In this document: positions 49,534 to 60,445 of the stretch, piece by piece | Layout: each line of letters starts with the position of its first letter | How positions within the stretch are numbered: position 1 is the stretch's first letter | DNA from: Gordonia spumicola | GTDB taxonomy: Bacteria; Actinomycetota; Actinomycetes; Mycobacteriales; Mycobacteriaceae | Length of the DNA: 64,000 nt | Reading direction: 5' to 3' | Assembly: GCF_009932475.1 (NCBI RefSeq) | Contig: NZ_BJOV01000005.1 | Coordinates: forward strand, 1,364,001 to 1,428,000 | The notes under the pieces: model-generated | Seen by the model: only the letters and a program-made list of their open reading frames with translations | Databases searched by the model: none | What the model was told of the DNA's origin: nothing | Made by a program: the position numbers and the translations under genes

Positions 49534-51300
49534 TTACCGATTCTTTGCCCAGGCCGCCCAGATCTCGCTGTAGCGGCCTCCCACGGCGACGAGCTCGGCG
49601 TGCGAGCCCTCCTCGACGACTCGCCCCCGGCCGAGGTGGACTATCCGGTCGGCCGACGCCGCCTGACTCAGGCGATGGGCGATGATCAGCGCCGACCGAC
49701 CCGCAAGGACCGCCGCGGCCGACTCCTCGAGCACGCCCGCGCCCGCGCTGCCCGCGTCCGCGGTCGCCTCGTCGACGATCACCACATCCGGATCGAGCAG
49801 ATCGATCCGCGCCAGGGCCAGCTGCTGCGCGACCATCGCGTCGACCTGATGCCCGTGCTCCCCGACCACCGTCTCGAGTCCGTCGTCGAGGCCGCGCGCC
49901 CACTGCGCCGCGCCGACCTTCTCCAACGCCTGCCACACGCGGTCGTCGTCCGCCTCGGGTCGCGCCATCGCCAGATCGTCGCGCAGCGTTCCGGAGAACA
50001 CGTGCACCTCCTGAGTGAGCAGCGCGACGCGACGCGCCCGCACCGACTCCCCGATGTCGAGGACGGACGTCCCGCCGAGCGTCACCGCACCCTCGTCGGC
50101 CCGGTGGACGCCGGCCAGGATCGTCGCGAGCGTGCTCTTGCCCGCACCCGACATGCCGACGAGTGCGACGTGTTCGCCCGCCCCGACGGTCACCGACACG
50201 TCATGCAGGATCGGATGCTCGGGGGTGTACCCGAAACAGATGTTCCGGGCGACCAGTCCCGACCCGTCGTCGCCGGTCGTCTCCGGCTGATCGTCGGCGC
50301 GGCCGTCGGGCATGTCGATGACGCCCACGATGCGTCCGAGCGCCGCGGCGCCCGACTGCAGATCGTCCAGGACGTACATCAACTGGCCGATCGGATCGAA
50401 CAGGGCGAGGAAGAACAGCATGGCGGCCGTCGTCGCACCGACGGTGACGACGCCGTCGCCGACGAGCATGAAGCCGACGAGCAGGATGACCGTCATGCCG
50501 ATGAACTCGCCGAGATTCAGTCGTCCCGCGAGCTTGTTCTGCAGGACCGTCGCCTGCATCGACCGGCGGACGACGGCCCACGAGTGCCTGTCGATCCTGC
50601 GGCTCAACGGTCCGCCGAGGTCGAAGGCGCGCACCGTCGGCAGACCCTGCACCGGCCCGAGCACATGGTGTGCGCGATCGGCGGCCGCGGTGCGCTCGGC
50701 CGCGTAGACGGCGGGTGCACGACGGATGTACATGCGTGCGGTCACGATGTACAGGGGCGCGGTCACCACCGCGACGAGCAGGAACCGCCAATCGATGGCG
50801 GCCAGTCCGATGACCGTGACGACGACGCCTGCCTGCGCCATGAGCATCGACGGCAGCGCCGTGCCGATCGCCTCGCCGACCTTGTCGACGTCGTCCGTCG
50901 CGCGGGAGAGGACGTCGCCGCTGCCCGCCGCCTCGACCCTGGCGACCGGGAGCCGCAGGACGGTCGCCAGCATCTCCTCGCGCAGATCGGCGAGCACGGC
51001 CTCGAAGACCGACGCCGCCACGGCGATGCCGGCGCCGGCGCACACGGCGCAGGCGACGGCGGCCAGGGCCATCAGCCCGGCCCGTGTCAGCACGTCGGCC
51101 GCGTCGCCGTCGTGCGCGACGACGTCGACTATCGATCCGAGCAGTCGCGGCGTCACGAGCCCGAACGCGCCGGAGGCCGTCATCGCGACGACGACCACCG
51201 CCAACCGGGCCCGGTGCCGCCGCAGGTGTGCCACGAGATGCGCCACCGTGCGCCGCCAGTCGGCGACGGGCAGTCTGTCGTGGATGGGGCGGATGGTCAT
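49534..51300 (-). CDS. ABC exporter half, intact Walker A/B but degenerate signature (siderophore export, ExiT/Irt-like)
   Basis: A 588-residue type I exporter half: six-span membrane domain at about residues 25-320, nucleotide-binding domain at about 350-588. Walker A is GMSGAGKST, Walker B with the catalytic Glu is VVIVDEATADAG, and the switch His lies in LIIAHRLSQA. The LSGGQ signature is lost and reads QVDAMVAQQLALARI. The ATG overlaps the stop of the partner half at 51297-52985. That partner has the opposite defects, so the two should form a heterodimer. Its position directly after the first NRPS matches exiT beside fxbB in mycobacterial exochelin clusters, which suggests siderophore secretion. 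Confidence 0.88.
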   Translation of the reverse strand: MTIRPIHDRLPVADWRRTVAHLVAHLRRHRARLAVVVVAMTASGAFGLVTPRLLGSIVDVVAHDGDAADVLTRAGLMALAAVACAVCAGAGIAVAASVFEAVLADLREEMLATVLRLPVARVEAAGSGDVLSRATDDVDKVGEAIGTALPSMLMAQAGVVVTVIGLAAIDWRFLLVAVVTAPLYIVTARMYIRRAPAVYAAERTAAADRAHHVLGPVQGLPTVRAFDLGGPLSRRIDRHSWAVVRRSMQATVLQNKLAGRLNLGEFIGMTVILLVGFMLVGDGVVTVGATTAAMLFFLALFDPIGQLMYVLDDLQSGAAALGRIVGVIDMPDGRADDQPETTGDDGSGLVARNICFGYTPEHPILHDVSVTVGAGEHVALVGMSGAGKSTLATILAGVHRADEGAVTLGGTSVLDIGESVRARRVALLTQEVHVFSGTLRDDLAMARPEADDDRVWQALEKVGAAQWARGLDDGLETVVGEHGHQVDAMVAQQLALARIDLLDPDVVIVDEATADAGSAGAGVLEESAAAVLAGRSALIIAHRLSQAASADRIVHLGRGRVVEEGSHAELVAVGGRYSEIWAAWAKNR

Positions 51301-52985
51301 CGGATGGCCTCGCAGACTGTCGGATCGAGTCGGACGACGGTGTCGGCCGCGGCCGTCCACGCCGGGGCCGCGGTGAAGACGACGGTGGCCGCGTCGGCCC
51401 GGGCCGCGCGGACCCGGTCGACGACGGTCGCCTCGGTCACCGAGTCGACCGCGGTCGTCGGATCGGTGAGGACGAGGAAAGCGGAGTCGGCGGCGAGCGC
51501 CCGCGCGAGGGCGACGCGTTGCCGCTGTCCGCCGGACAACATGTGTCCGGCCTCCCCGACCGGCGTGTCCAGCCCGTCCGGCAGGACCGCCGCCACGTCG
51601 TCGCACGCCGCCGCGAACACGGCCCGCGTCACGCGCTCGTCGCGCCGGTCGTCGTCGCCGACCACGGCCGCGATGTTCTCCACCACCGTGCCCTCGAACA
51701 GGTGCGGGGTGTGCGGCACCACGCGGACCGACGATCGGCCCGCATCGTGGTCGAGTCGATCCAGCTCGACACCGCCGACGCGCACCGAGACGCCCGCGTC
51801 CGAGTCCTCGCGGGCCAGCGCCGACGCCAACACGCGAGTCGTCGTCTGGTCGGTCGTGATCACCGTCAGCCCGCGCTCGGGGACGTGCACGTCGGGCAGG
51901 TCGGGCAGACCCGTGACGGCGAGCGGTCCGCTCGGGGCGTCGAGGTCGCCCGCCCGGACGCCCGGTCCCGCCTGCAGCACCGAGAGCACGCGGGCCGCGC
52001 TGGGCACGGCGCCGTTCCACACGGCGCCGAAGTTCGTTCCGATCGCGTTGAGCGGTCCCATGATGAACTGCGTGAGACCGACGACGGTGATCAACTGTCC
52101 CAACCCCAGCCTGCCGTCGACTGCCATGACGCCCGCGGCGAGGCCGACGGCGATCACGAAGATCGACGACACGGTCTGCAGCAGCGCGACATAGGCGCCC
52201 TCGGTGCGCATGGCGGCGATCGCGTGATCGCGGGCCCGGCCACTGGCCTCGCGGTAGCGGCGCGCCGCTTCGGCGTCCGCTCCGATGCCCTTGAGCACGC
52301 GGAATCCGGCCACGAGGTCGCCCGCGGTGCCCGCGGCCAGGCCGACGGACTCCTGCTGTTGCTCGGTCCGACGTCGCAGCGGGGCTCCCGCCCGATCCAG
52401 GATCCAGAACATCTCCGGGGCTCCGAGGAGGACTGCGACGCCGAGCGGCCACGAGATCCACAGCAGGATGACGCCCGCGACGACGACCGAGGCGGCTTCA
52501 CCGACCGGGAACACCGCGAGCAGGACCGCACGGGACAGTCGGGCGACATCGGACGTCGCGATGCTGAGCGCGGTTCCAGGCAGGCGGGCCGGCCCGTCGG
52601 TTCCCGCCGGGTCGAGCATCCGGTCGGTGACCCGCATTCGGAACTGGTGCTCGATCACGTTGAGCGCGTACACCGCCATGCGGTCGCCGAACCGCCAGGT
52701 GAACGACAGCATGACGAAGTCGACGGCCAGCACGCCGAGCCACAGCCACAGCGCCGACCAGTCTTGTGCGAGCACCGCACGGTCGATCGCCAGGCCCATG
52801 ATCACGGGGACGAGCGCCTCGCCGACGAAGTGCGCGACCACCAGGATCATCGCCGGGATCGTGTAGCGGTTGGCCCCCCACATGGTCCGCAGGACCAGGG
52901 CGCGAGGCGTGGTGTCGGAGTTCACCGGCACCGTGGCGCCGCGTTCCGCGGGTCGGTCGCCCGCGAGAAAACCGTTGAGGGTCAT
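51297..52985 (-). CDS. ABC exporter half lacking Walker A but with intact LSGGQ (siderophore export, ExiT/Irt-like)
   Basis: A 562-residue exporter half with a six-span membrane domain (about residues 30-320) and a shortened nucleotide-binding domain. Where Walker A belongs the sequence is GLTVITTDQTTTRVLASAL, with no GxxGxGK[ST]. Walker B is FLVLTDPTTAVDS, so the catalytic Glu is Pro, and the switch His region reads VVFTAAPAW. The signature LSGGQRQRVALARAL is perfect. It can therefore supply only the signature side of one ATP site, complementing the partner at 49534-51300. The ATG at 52985 overlaps the NRPS stop. The three genes form one operon from the iron box at 60106. Confidence 0.88.
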   Translation of the reverse strand: MTLNGFLAGDRPAERGATVPVNSDTTPRALVLRTMWGANRYTIPAMILVVAHFVGEALVPVIMGLAIDRAVLAQDWSALWLWLGVLAVDFVMLSFTWRFGDRMAVYALNVIEHQFRMRVTDRMLDPAGTDGPARLPGTALSIATSDVARLSRAVLLAVFPVGEAASVVVAGVILLWISWPLGVAVLLGAPEMFWILDRAGAPLRRRTEQQQESVGLAAGTAGDLVAGFRVLKGIGADAEAARRYREASGRARDHAIAAMRTEGAYVALLQTVSSIFVIAVGLAAGVMAVDGRLGLGQLITVVGLTQFIMGPLNAIGTNFGAVWNGAVPSAARVLSVLQAGPGVRAGDLDAPSGPLAVTGLPDLPDVHVPERGLTVITTDQTTTRVLASALAREDSDAGVSVRVGGVELDRLDHDAGRSSVRVVPHTPHLFEGTVVENIAAVVGDDDRRDERVTRAVFAAACDDVAAVLPDGLDTPVGEAGHMLSGGQRQRVALARALAADSAFLVLTDPTTAVDSVTEATVVDRVRAARADAATVVFTAAPAWTAAADTVVRLDPTVCEAIR

Positions 52986-55900
52986 TGTCGGTCTTTCGTG
53001 TCGGTCGTCGTGGCGTCGAGGACCCGTCGCCACGCTCGGGCCAGTTCGCGGGTGACACCGCGGTCGTCTCCGACGACCGCGACGTCGTGCGTCCCGTCGT
53101 CGTTCAGCCGATAGCGCGCGGCGATCGAGTATCGACGTTCGGCGCCCTCGAGCCGGTCCGGCTCGCCGGGCGGCCCGTATACGCGGGTCAGCAGCAGTCC
53201 GGCCGCAGGCCTGCGACGCATCGCCTTGCGCACGGTCGGGTCGTGCACCTGCGCGACGGGATGCCAGTGCCGCGTGTCCGCCGGACCGGCGTGCTCGAAC
53301 GGGACAGTCGGCGTGAACGGGCCCGCCGCGTCGTCGGCGACGCCGGGCAGCGCCCGCAGATCGGTTTCGACGTCGATCAGCAAGGCCGCGCCGAGCACCG
53401 CGTCCGCGGCGTCCGCGAGCGCCTGTTCGAGCCTCGTCGGTTCGGCGCGACCGCCGGCCGCGGCGAACCGTCCGAAGTCGTGGTGCCTCGACGCGTCGTC
53501 GACGGCGTCGGCGACCGCGCCGACCGAGGCCGACTCCAGTGACGTCGACGTGATCACCGCGGTGATCGCCGCATGCAGCGAGGCCCGGTCCATCGCGAGC
53601 GCGTGTGCGGCCAGCAGCAGGTCTGATCGACCGCCCGACGTCACGACGACGGCCGCCACGGCGCGCCCGGCCGCGATGTCGACGTGCTCGCGGGCGAGCG
53701 CCGCCGCACCCTCCGGCCGGTCGACGACCACCAGCGGGATCGGCGCGACGTCGCCGCCCGTCTCCGCCGTCCAGATCAGTCGGTTCCGGGGCGTCACCCG
53801 CATGGACGCCGCGTCGACGGTCGCAGCCAGACGGACCAGACCCGCGCGGACGTCGTCGACCGTCATGGTCCCGAGCGACGCGACCTCGGTGTACACCAGG
53901 TCGGCCGGGTCGATTCCCGACGTGCGGATCTGGTGCAGGACGGGTGTCGGCGCGACCGGCGTCGGCGTCGCGGCGGGCAGGCCGTTCGCGGCGAGAGCCG
54001 CCGCCGTGCGGAGCCGGAACACGTCCTGCGTCGACACGGCCAGACCTGCGCGCTGTGCTCGTGCGGCGACCGCGACCGAGCTGATGCTGTCGCCGCCGAG
54101 GGCGAAGAAGTCGTCGTCCGGGCCGACGTCCGGACGGCCGAGGACGTCGCGGACGATGCCGACGAGGGCCCGTTCGGCCGCGGTCTCCGGGGCTCGCGAC
54201 GGCGCCGACGCCGCCGCCGGATCCGGCAGCGCCGCCCTGTCGACCTTGCCGCTCGGGGTGGTCGGCAGCGCGTCGAGGACGACGATCTGGTCGGGGACCG
54301 CGTGGCGGGGCAGTCGCCCGCCGAGCCGCGCGACGACCTCGCGCGGGTCGACGTCCGCTCCGGGCGCGGCGACGACGTAGCCGATGAGCCGCGCCGGACT
54401 CCCCACGGCGTGGACCACGGCCGCCGCGACATCGGACCGGTCGAGCAGTGCGGCCTCCACCTCGCCCGCCTCGACCCGCATCCCGCGCACGGAGAACTGC
54501 ACGTCGACCCGGCCGTGCAGGACGATCTCCCCGCCGACGCGGGCCGCGAGATCGCCGGTCCGGTACAGGCGGGAGCCGGGCTCGCCGAATGGATCGGCGA
54601 CGAATCGCGACGCCGTGACCGCATGCGCACCGTGGTAGCCGCGGGCGAGTTGCGGCCCCGCGGCGTACAGCTCGCCGATGACGCCGTCCTCGACCGGGCG
54701 CAGCCACCGATCCAGGACGCGCACCGCGGACCCCGGCACCGGGCGGCCGACGGTCACCGGTGCGCCAGGAGTGGCCCTTCCCGCGGTGACATCGCCGGTG
54801 ACCTCGGACGATCCGTAGAAGTTGTCGACCACCGTGTCGGCGTCGGCCAGCAGGTCGACCGCGTCCGCGGTGAGCGGCTCGGCGCTGAGGGTCCAGCGGC
54901 GGACCGCGCTCACCTGCTCCGCGCAGGAGCGTCGCAGCGCGGTGGCCGCGCTCGGGATGGTGGTGACCTCGTCGACGTCCCACCGCGCGATCAGTGCGGC
55001 CAGCGCGGTGAGGTCGCGCATCTGCGTCTCGTCGGCGATCACGATCCGTTCCGCGGTGAGCGCCGCCGCGAGCAACTCGGTGAGCCCGTCGACGAAGCTG
55101 AGCGAGCTCTTCATCAGCCGGGCCCCGCGCCGCGCGGTCCCGACCGGGTGCTGCCACGCCAGGCGGGCGGCCACGGCTCGCTGCGTCCCGAGGACGGCCT
55201 TCGGCACACCCGTCGAGCCCGAGGTGAACAGCAGGTACGCGCCGTTCTCCGGACGGGCGTTCCCCGTCGCGGCGGCGGCCGGCCGGTCCGGCACGACACC
55301 CGAGTCGAGCACCATGACCGGCTCGGACGCGTCGAGCATGTGCGCGATGCGGTCGGCCGGATAGGCGGGGTCGACGGGGACGAGTGTCGCTCCGACGGCG
55401 ATCACCGCGAGGCTCGTGCAGAGGAGGTCGACGCCTCGATCGCAGCGGACCGCCACCCGAGCCTCGGGGCCGACCCCCACGGCCCGCAGTTCGTCGCGCA
55501 GTCGTACCGCGTGGGCGGCGACGTCGACGCCAGGCGTGACCGTGTCCGCGAACACCACCTCGGGCAGGGTCGGCAGGGCGGCGTCGACCCGCGCCGCGAT
55601 CGTCGACGGGTGGTCCGCGGTCGATCCGCCCGTGTCGGGGGCCGCTCCGACTCCCAGCAGAGCGGCGCCGAGGTCACCGTCGTCGGCCGACACGATCGTC
55701 GAGAGCAGGTCGACGAACAACGCGGCCGCACGGTCGGCCGGGCCGTCGCCGAGATCGGCGCGACGATTGGTGACGGTCACGACTATCTCGTCGTGCAGCG
55801 CGACCATCACGGTGAGCGGATAGTGCGGAGCCTCGATCACCTCGATCGCGCCGAAGCGGAACGGCGCGTCGACGTCGTCGTCGGCCTGGGTCGGCAGGTT

Positions 55901-58900
55901 CTCGATCACGACGAGGGTGTCGAAGAGGGTGCGCACACCCGCCGAGCGGTGGACGTCGGCCAGCGGCATGTGCGGGTGATCGACGACGGTCAGCGCGTCC
56001 GCGGCGTGGTCGATCACGGCGTCGACGACCCGCCGGTCGGGCGCGAAGTGGAATCGGACGGGCACCGTGTTGACGAGGAGTCCGACGCAGGCGTCCAGGC
56101 CCGGCCCTCGACCGGACACCACCGATCCGAATGTGACGTCGGTGCGACCGGTCAGCAGGGCGAGGGTCGAGCCCCACGCCGCGTGGACGACGGATCCGAC
56201 CGTCACCCCGTGGCGGCGGGCGTAGTCGGCGACCGCGGCCGAGTCGATCCGGTGCGTCCGGACACCGACTCCGGGCATGCCCGAATCGCGGGCCGCGTCG
56301 TCGACGAGGGTCGCCGCGTCGAACATCGCGGCGAGCGACGTCGCCTCGTCGACGCCGTCGAGGTAGCGGCCCCACGCGGCACGTTCGTCTGCCCGGTCGC
56401 GGGCGTGCAGGGCGGCGATCGCGGCGCGGTGCCGGTCGCCGCCTGTCCTGCGCTCGCCGATGTACGCGCGGCGGAGCGTGCCGAGCACCAACGGCACCGA
56501 CCATCCGTCGGCGATGGCGTGATGGACGGTCTGGATCAGCCGGGACCGGGAGGCGTCGGCGCGGACGATCGTGTAGCGGGTCAGCGGGGCGCGAGCCAGG
56601 TCGAAGCCGCGGGCCCGGTCGTCCGCCGCGGCCCGCCGGACCGCGGCGTCGACGTCGGAGCCGTCGGCGACGTCGACGGCGCGGACGTCGGGCGCGGGCG
56701 CGTCGCCGGTGACGACGACTGTCGATCCGTCGGACACCTGCACGAATCGCGCCGACAGCGCGGCGTGCCGTCGGACCGTCTCGTGCGCGGCCTCGGCGAA
56801 CGCGTCGACGTCGACGGGCCCGTCCAGCTCGATGATCTGTTGCACCAGGTACGGGTCATGGGCGGAGTCCGCCGCGTGGAACAGGATGCCCAGTTGCGCC
56901 GGTGTCGGGGCGCTCACGTCGAGCAGGCCGGGGTGTCCGGCCTCGAGAGCGGCGACGTCGGCGTCGGACAGCCGCACCGTCGGGAAGTCGGACGCGGTGT
57001 GCCCGCGGACCTCGGCGCCGACGATGCGCCGCAGCACGTCGACCCAGCGGTCGGCGATCGATCGGACGTCGGCGTCGGTCAGCACGCGCGAGGCCCGGCT
57101 GAAGGTCACCGACATGCGCGGCCCGTCCACGCCGTCGGCGACGACGGCGTTCACCTCCAGCGGTCGCGGCAGCGGCATCCGCGGATCGCGGCCCTCGTAG
57201 GGAATGGTTCCCGGGGCCATCGCCCAGTTCCCGTCGGTCCTGGCGAACCGACCGAGGTAGTTGAACAGGACCGGCGCGCGGTGTGCCGGGACGGGGTCGT
57301 CGGAGAGGTGCCGCAGGGCCCCGTACCCGATGCCGTTCCGCGGGATCCGACGCAGTTGCTCCTTCACTCCCTTGACGAGGGACGACGGATCGTCGCGTTC
57401 CATGCCGGAGAGGTCGATGCGGACCGGGTACAACGTGGTGAACCAGCCGACGGTCCGCGACAGGTCGACGTCGCCGACCGCCTGCGACTCGCGTCCGTGG
57501 CCCTCCATCTCCACGGTCACCGCCGCGGACCCGAGGTGTTCGGTCACCGCTACGGCGAGGGCCGCGACGAGCGCGTCGTTGGGCGATCCGTGGATGGCCG
57601 CGGGCAGCACGTCGACCAGCCCGCGGGTCAGGTCTACGTCAAGATCGACGGTGTGGTGCGCCTCGGTCGCCACGGTGTCGCGGGCGTCGAGCGGTTCGAC
57701 GCCGAGGACGCCGGGCGCCGCGGCGCACGCCTCGCGCCAGAAGTCTCGTTCGTCGTCGAACGCTCCCGAGCGCGCCGCGTCGGCGAGGCTCTGCGCCCAC
57801 GCACGCCAGGAGACGGGCTCGGCGGTGAGCGCGGCCGGGTCGACGACCGCCGAGGCCAGGTCGTCGGCGATCACGCGCAGCGAGATGCCGTCGACGACCG
57901 CGTGGTGGGCGATCACCACGAGACGTCCGGTGTCGCCCGGCCGGTCGATCCAGGTGACGGCGAGCACGACGCCGGAACGGTGATCGAGGCGGGCCGCGGC
58001 GTCGCGCGCCAGGTCGGCTGGCTCATCCGTCGGTTCCGCGATCGCGACGTCGACACGCCGCCCGGCCGGGGGCACGGTCAGCTCGACGGCCGATGCGAGC
58101 GCCGCGGACAGTATCGGATGGCGGTCGACGACGGCGTCGACCGCCGACTGCAGGGTCGCGCGGTCGAGCCCGACCGGAGTGGTGAGGCAGATGCCCTGGT
58201 GGAAGGCGTCGAGGCCCGAGGGAGCCGCGACGTCGTGCATCCACTGCAGGATCGGCGTGGCCGGGGTCGGACCCCAGGCGGGCACGTCGGCGACCGCCGA
58301 GTCCTCCGCCCGCGTGAGCCGCGGCGCCAGGTCGATCGGCGTGCGCGCCGCCAACAGGTCGCGCACCCGGACTGTCCATCCCTCCCCGCGGAGGGCGCTG
58401 ATCACGCGGATGGCGACGATGCTGTCCCCGCCGAGCGCGAAGAAGTCGTCGTCGGCCGCGACGGAGTCGACACCGAGGACGTCGGCGAACACGCGGCACA
58501 GGAGCGTCTCCCCCGGCGTCGACGGGACTGCGTCGCCGCCGTGCGACACCGGGGCCGGGACGGGCAGGGCCCTGCGGTCGACCTTGCCATTGGCGGTGGT
58601 CGGCATGGTCTCGAGCGTGACGACGATCTCCGGGATCATGTAGTCGGGCAGAGTCAGCGCGCACGATCGTCGGACCGCGTCGTCGGCCGACCAGCCCGCG
58701 GGAACGTCGGACGCCGCCGTCACATACGCGACGAGACGCTGCGTGGCGCCGATCTCGGCGACGGTGACGGCACAGTGCCGCACTCCGTCGGCGGACGCCA
58801 CGGCGGCCTCGATCTCTTCGAGTTCGATGCGCCTGCCGCGCAGCTTCACCTGATTGTCGACACGACCGAGGAACTCCAGGCTCCCGTCGGCCGTCCACCT

Positions 58901-60106
58901 CGCCCGGTCCCCGGTCCGGTACATGCGCGCGCCGTCACCGTCGAACGGGTCGGCGACGAACCGGGACGCGGTGAGCCCCGGTGCGTTGACGTAGCCGCGG
59001 CCGAGAAGGAACCCCGATGCGTACAGTTCGCCGGCCTCCCCGACGCCGAGCGGAGTCAACCGCTCGTCGAGCACGTACAGGCTGGTTCGCGGGTTGGGCC
59101 TGCCGATCGAGGTGGCGATCCGTTCGGCGCTCTCCCGATAGATCACGTGCGAGACGCCGATCGTGGCCTCGGCGGGCCCGTACCCGTGGTACAGCGTGGT
59201 GTCGGTCTGGGCGCGGAATCGCGCGAACAGTCCAGGCGTGAGGACCTCGCCACCGCACCACACGTGCCGCAGGGAGCCGAGCGCGCTCGGGCCGGTCCGG
59301 GCGCGGACGCGGTCCATCTCCAGGAGCACGTCGAGCATCGACGACACGAGATAGACGAACGTGACGCGTTCGGTCTCGATGATCTCCAGGAGCCGATCGG
59401 GGTCGCGTTCGTCACCGGCCGCGGCGACCACCACCCGGCCGCCGGACACGAGAGGCAGCAGTATCTCGTTCACGGAGATGTCGAACGACAACGGGGCCTT
59501 GAAGAGGGTGGCGTCGCCGGAACCGAAGTGCAGGATCTCGTCGCGCTGCCAGACCAGCCGCTCGCAGATCGCCTCGTGACGGATCATCGCGCCCTTCGGC
59601 GCGCCGGTCGAACCCGAGGTGAAGATCACATACGCCAGCCGCAGTCCGTCGCCCGGTCGCGGGTCCGAAAGGGACAGCGCGGCGAGACGGTCGATCGGAT
59701 CGCCGAGGTCGCGCGGCTCGTCGAGGATGTCCAGGTGCAGCACGGGGACGGGCCACTCGACGGTGTCCGCGTCGGCGACGACGGCGACCGCGCCGGAGTC
59801 GGCGAGAACGCGTTCGCGGCGGGCGACCGGCCAGGTGGGGTCGACGGGGACGAACGCCCCGCCCGCCGCGGTGATCGCGAGGACGCTGACGACCATTTCG
59901 GCCGAGCGCGGCATGCCGACGCCGACGACGCTCTCGGGGCCGACCCCGGCCGCCGACAGCCGATCGGCGAGGTCGGCGACCCGCTGCGCGAGATCGCGAT
60001 AGGTGAGCCGCACGCGGGCGTCGACGACGGCCACGTGGTCGGGGGTACGACGGGCCTGTCGGACGACGAGCGACGGGATCGTCGACTCTGCCAAGGCTTT
60101 GTTCAT
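52982..60106 (-). CDS. Non-ribosomal peptide synthetase, A-T-E-C-A-T-E* (initiating enzyme, FxbB-like)
   Basis: A 2374-residue, two-module synthetase that starts directly with an adenylation domain, as expected of an initiating enzyme. Approximate layout: A1 10-500, T 558 (LGGDSIV), E 590-1040 ([23 protein letters not shown]), C 1060-1490 (HHAIADG), A2 1510-1970, T 2004, decayed E 2035-2370 ([14 protein letters not shown] and GWFT motifs lost). Hand-read codes: A1 DINYVCGIGK, close to the DINYWGGIGK code for formyl-hydroxyornithine; A2 VDTTWLFGDK, a VD-type pocket as in beta-alanine domains. D-fhOrn-beta-alanine is the start of exochelin, made by FxbB in M. smegmatis. The ATG at 60106 abuts an iron box and has no ribosome site, so the mRNA is probably leaderless. 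Confidence 0.92.
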   Translation of the reverse strand: MNKALAESTIPSLVVRQARRTPDHVAVVDARVRLTYRDLAQRVADLADRLSAAGVGPESVVGVGMPRSAEMVVSVLAITAAGGAFVPVDPTWPVARRERVLADSGAVAVVADADTVEWPVPVLHLDILDEPRDLGDPIDRLAALSLSDPRPGDGLRLAYVIFTSGSTGAPKGAMIRHEAICERLVWQRDEILHFGSGDATLFKAPLSFDISVNEILLPLVSGGRVVVAAAGDERDPDRLLEIIETERVTFVYLVSSMLDVLLEMDRVRARTGPSALGSLRHVWCGGEVLTPGLFARFRAQTDTTLYHGYGPAEATIGVSHVIYRESAERIATSIGRPNPRTSLYVLDERLTPLGVGEAGELYASGFLLGRGYVNAPGLTASRFVADPFDGDGARMYRTGDRARWTADGSLEFLGRVDNQVKLRGRRIELEEIEAAVASADGVRHCAVTVAEIGATQRLVAYVTAASDVPAGWSADDAVRRSCALTLPDYMIPEIVVTLETMPTTANGKVDRRALPVPAPVSHGGDAVPSTPGETLLCRVFADVLGVDSVAADDDFFALGGDSIVAIRVISALRGEGWTVRVRDLLAARTPIDLAPRLTRAEDSAVADVPAWGPTPATPILQWMHDVAAPSGLDAFHQGICLTTPVGLDRATLQSAVDAVVDRHPILSAALASAVELTVPPAGRRVDVAIAEPTDEPADLARDAAARLDHRSGVVLAVTWIDRPGDTGRLVVIAHHAVVDGISLRVIADDLASAVVDPAALTAEPVSWRAWAQSLADAARSGAFDDERDFWREACAAAPGVLGVEPLDARDTVATEAHHTVDLDVDLTRGLVDVLPAAIHGSPNDALVAALAVAVTEHLGSAAVTVEMEGHGRESQAVGDVDLSRTVGWFTTLYPVRIDLSGMERDDPSSLVKGVKEQLRRIPRNGIGYGALRHLSDDPVPAHRAPVLFNYLGRFARTDGNWAMAPGTIPYEGRDPRMPLPRPLEVNAVVADGVDGPRMSVTFSRASRVLTDADVRSIADRWVDVLRRIVGAEVRGHTASDFPTVRLSDADVAALEAGHPGLLDVSAPTPAQLGILFHAADSAHDPYLVQQIIELDGPVDVDAFAEAAHETVRRHAALSARFVQVSDGSTVVVTGDAPAPDVRAVDVADGSDVDAAVRRAAADDRARGFDLARAPLTRYTIVRADASRSRLIQTVHHAIADGWSVPLVLGTLRRAYIGERRTGGDRHRAAIAALHARDRADERAAWGRYLDGVDEATSLAAMFDAATLVDDAARDSGMPGVGVRTHRIDSAAVADYARRHGVTVGSVVHAAWGSTLALLTGRTDVTFGSVVSGRGPGLDACVGLLVNTVPVRFHFAPDRRVVDAVIDHAADALTVVDHPHMPLADVHRSAGVRTLFDTLVVIENLPTQADDDVDAPFRFGAIEVIEAPHYPLTVMVALHDEIVVTVTNRRADLGDGPADRAAALFVDLLSTIVSADDGDLGAALLGVGAAPDTGGSTADHPSTIAARVDAALPTLPEVVFADTVTPGVDVAAHAVRLRDELRAVGVGPEARVAVRCDRGVDLLCTSLAVIAVGATLVPVDPAYPADRIAHMLDASEPVMVLDSGVVPDRPAAAATGNARPENGAYLLFTSGSTGVPKAVLGTQRAVAARLAWQHPVGTARRGARLMKSSLSFVDGLTELLAAALTAERIVIADETQMRDLTALAALIARWDVDEVTTIPSAATALRRSCAEQVSAVRRWTLSAEPLTADAVDLLADADTVVDNFYGSSEVTGDVTAGRATPGAPVTVGRPVPGSAVRVLDRWLRPVEDGVIGELYAAGPQLARGYHGAHAVTASRFVADPFGEPGSRLYRTGDLAARVGGEIVLHGRVDVQFSVRGMRVEAGEVEAALLDRSDVAAAVVHAVGSPARLIGYVVAAPGADVDPREVVARLGGRLPRHAVPDQIVVLDALPTTPSGKVDRAALPDPAAASAPSRAPETAAERALVGIVRDVLGRPDVGPDDDFFALGGDSISSVAVAARAQRAGLAVSTQDVFRLRTAAALAANGLPAATPTPVAPTPVLHQIRTSGIDPADLVYTEVASLGTMTVDDVRAGLVRLAATVDAASMRVTPRNRLIWTAETGGDVAPIPLVVVDRPEGAAALAREHVDIAAGRAVAAVVVTSGGRSDLLLAAHALAMDRASLHAAITAVITSTSLESASVGAVADAVDDASRHHDFGRFAAAGGRAEPTRLEQALADAADAVLGAALLIDVETDLRALPGVADDAAGPFTPTVPFEHAGPADTRHWHPVAQVHDPTVRKAMRRRPAAGLLLTRVYGPPGEPDRLEGAERRYSIAARYRLNDDGTHDVAVVGDDRGVTRELARAWRRVLDATTTDTKDRQ

Positions 60107-60124
60107 AAGGTTAGGGTAACCTAC
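60106..60124. promoter_or_regulatory. Iron box between divergent NRPS (minus) and mbtH (plus) genes
   Basis: TAAGGTTAGGGTAACCTAC matches the IdeR consensus at 16 of 19 positions. Its left end is the first base of the NRPS start codon. On the minus strand TACCCT lies exactly at -12 to -7 from that ATG, which fits a leaderless transcript. On the plus strand TAGAAT at 60127-60132 is a good -10 for mbtH, with the box covering the -35 and spacer. Both directions should be blocked by the iron-loaded repressor. Confidence 0.85.
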
Positions 60125-60174
60125 GCTAGAATTCGAGTTCAGTTCCACCCCCGCCGCACCGATGAGGAGTTCTG

Positions 60175-60408
60175 TTGTCCACCAACCCATTCGACGACGA
60201 GTCCGGCACCTTCTACGTCCTGGTCAACGATGAGGAGCAGCATTCGCTCTGGCCGTCGTTCGCCGATGTTCCCGCAGGTTGGCGCATCGTGCACGGTGCG
60301 CCGACCGGGACCGACCGCGCGTCGTGTCTCGAATACGTCGAGCAGAACTGGACCGACCTGCGCCCCCGCAGCCTGCGGGAGGCCATGGCCGCCGACGCCG
60401 CCAACTGA
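60175..60408 (+). CDS. mbtH: MbtH-like protein, adenylation-domain partner
   Basis: A 77-residue protein with the full MbtH signature: [15 protein letters not shown], the tryptophans of WPSF and GW, and [17 protein letters not shown]. MbtH proteins bind adenylation domains and are needed for their solubility or activity, so one copy could serve all three synthetases here. The start is a TTG at 60175, supported by GAGGAG five bases upstream; no ATG or GTG fits in frame. It is the first gene of a short plus-strand unit with panD, divergent from the initiating NRPS across an iron box. Confidence 0.93.
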   Translation: MSTNPFDDESGTFYVLVNDEEQHSLWPSFADVPAGWRIVHGAPTGTDRASCLEYVEQNWTDLRPRSLREAMAADAAN

Positions 60409-60445
60409 CACCGCTGTCCCCACCACACATCCGAGAGGCTTCACC

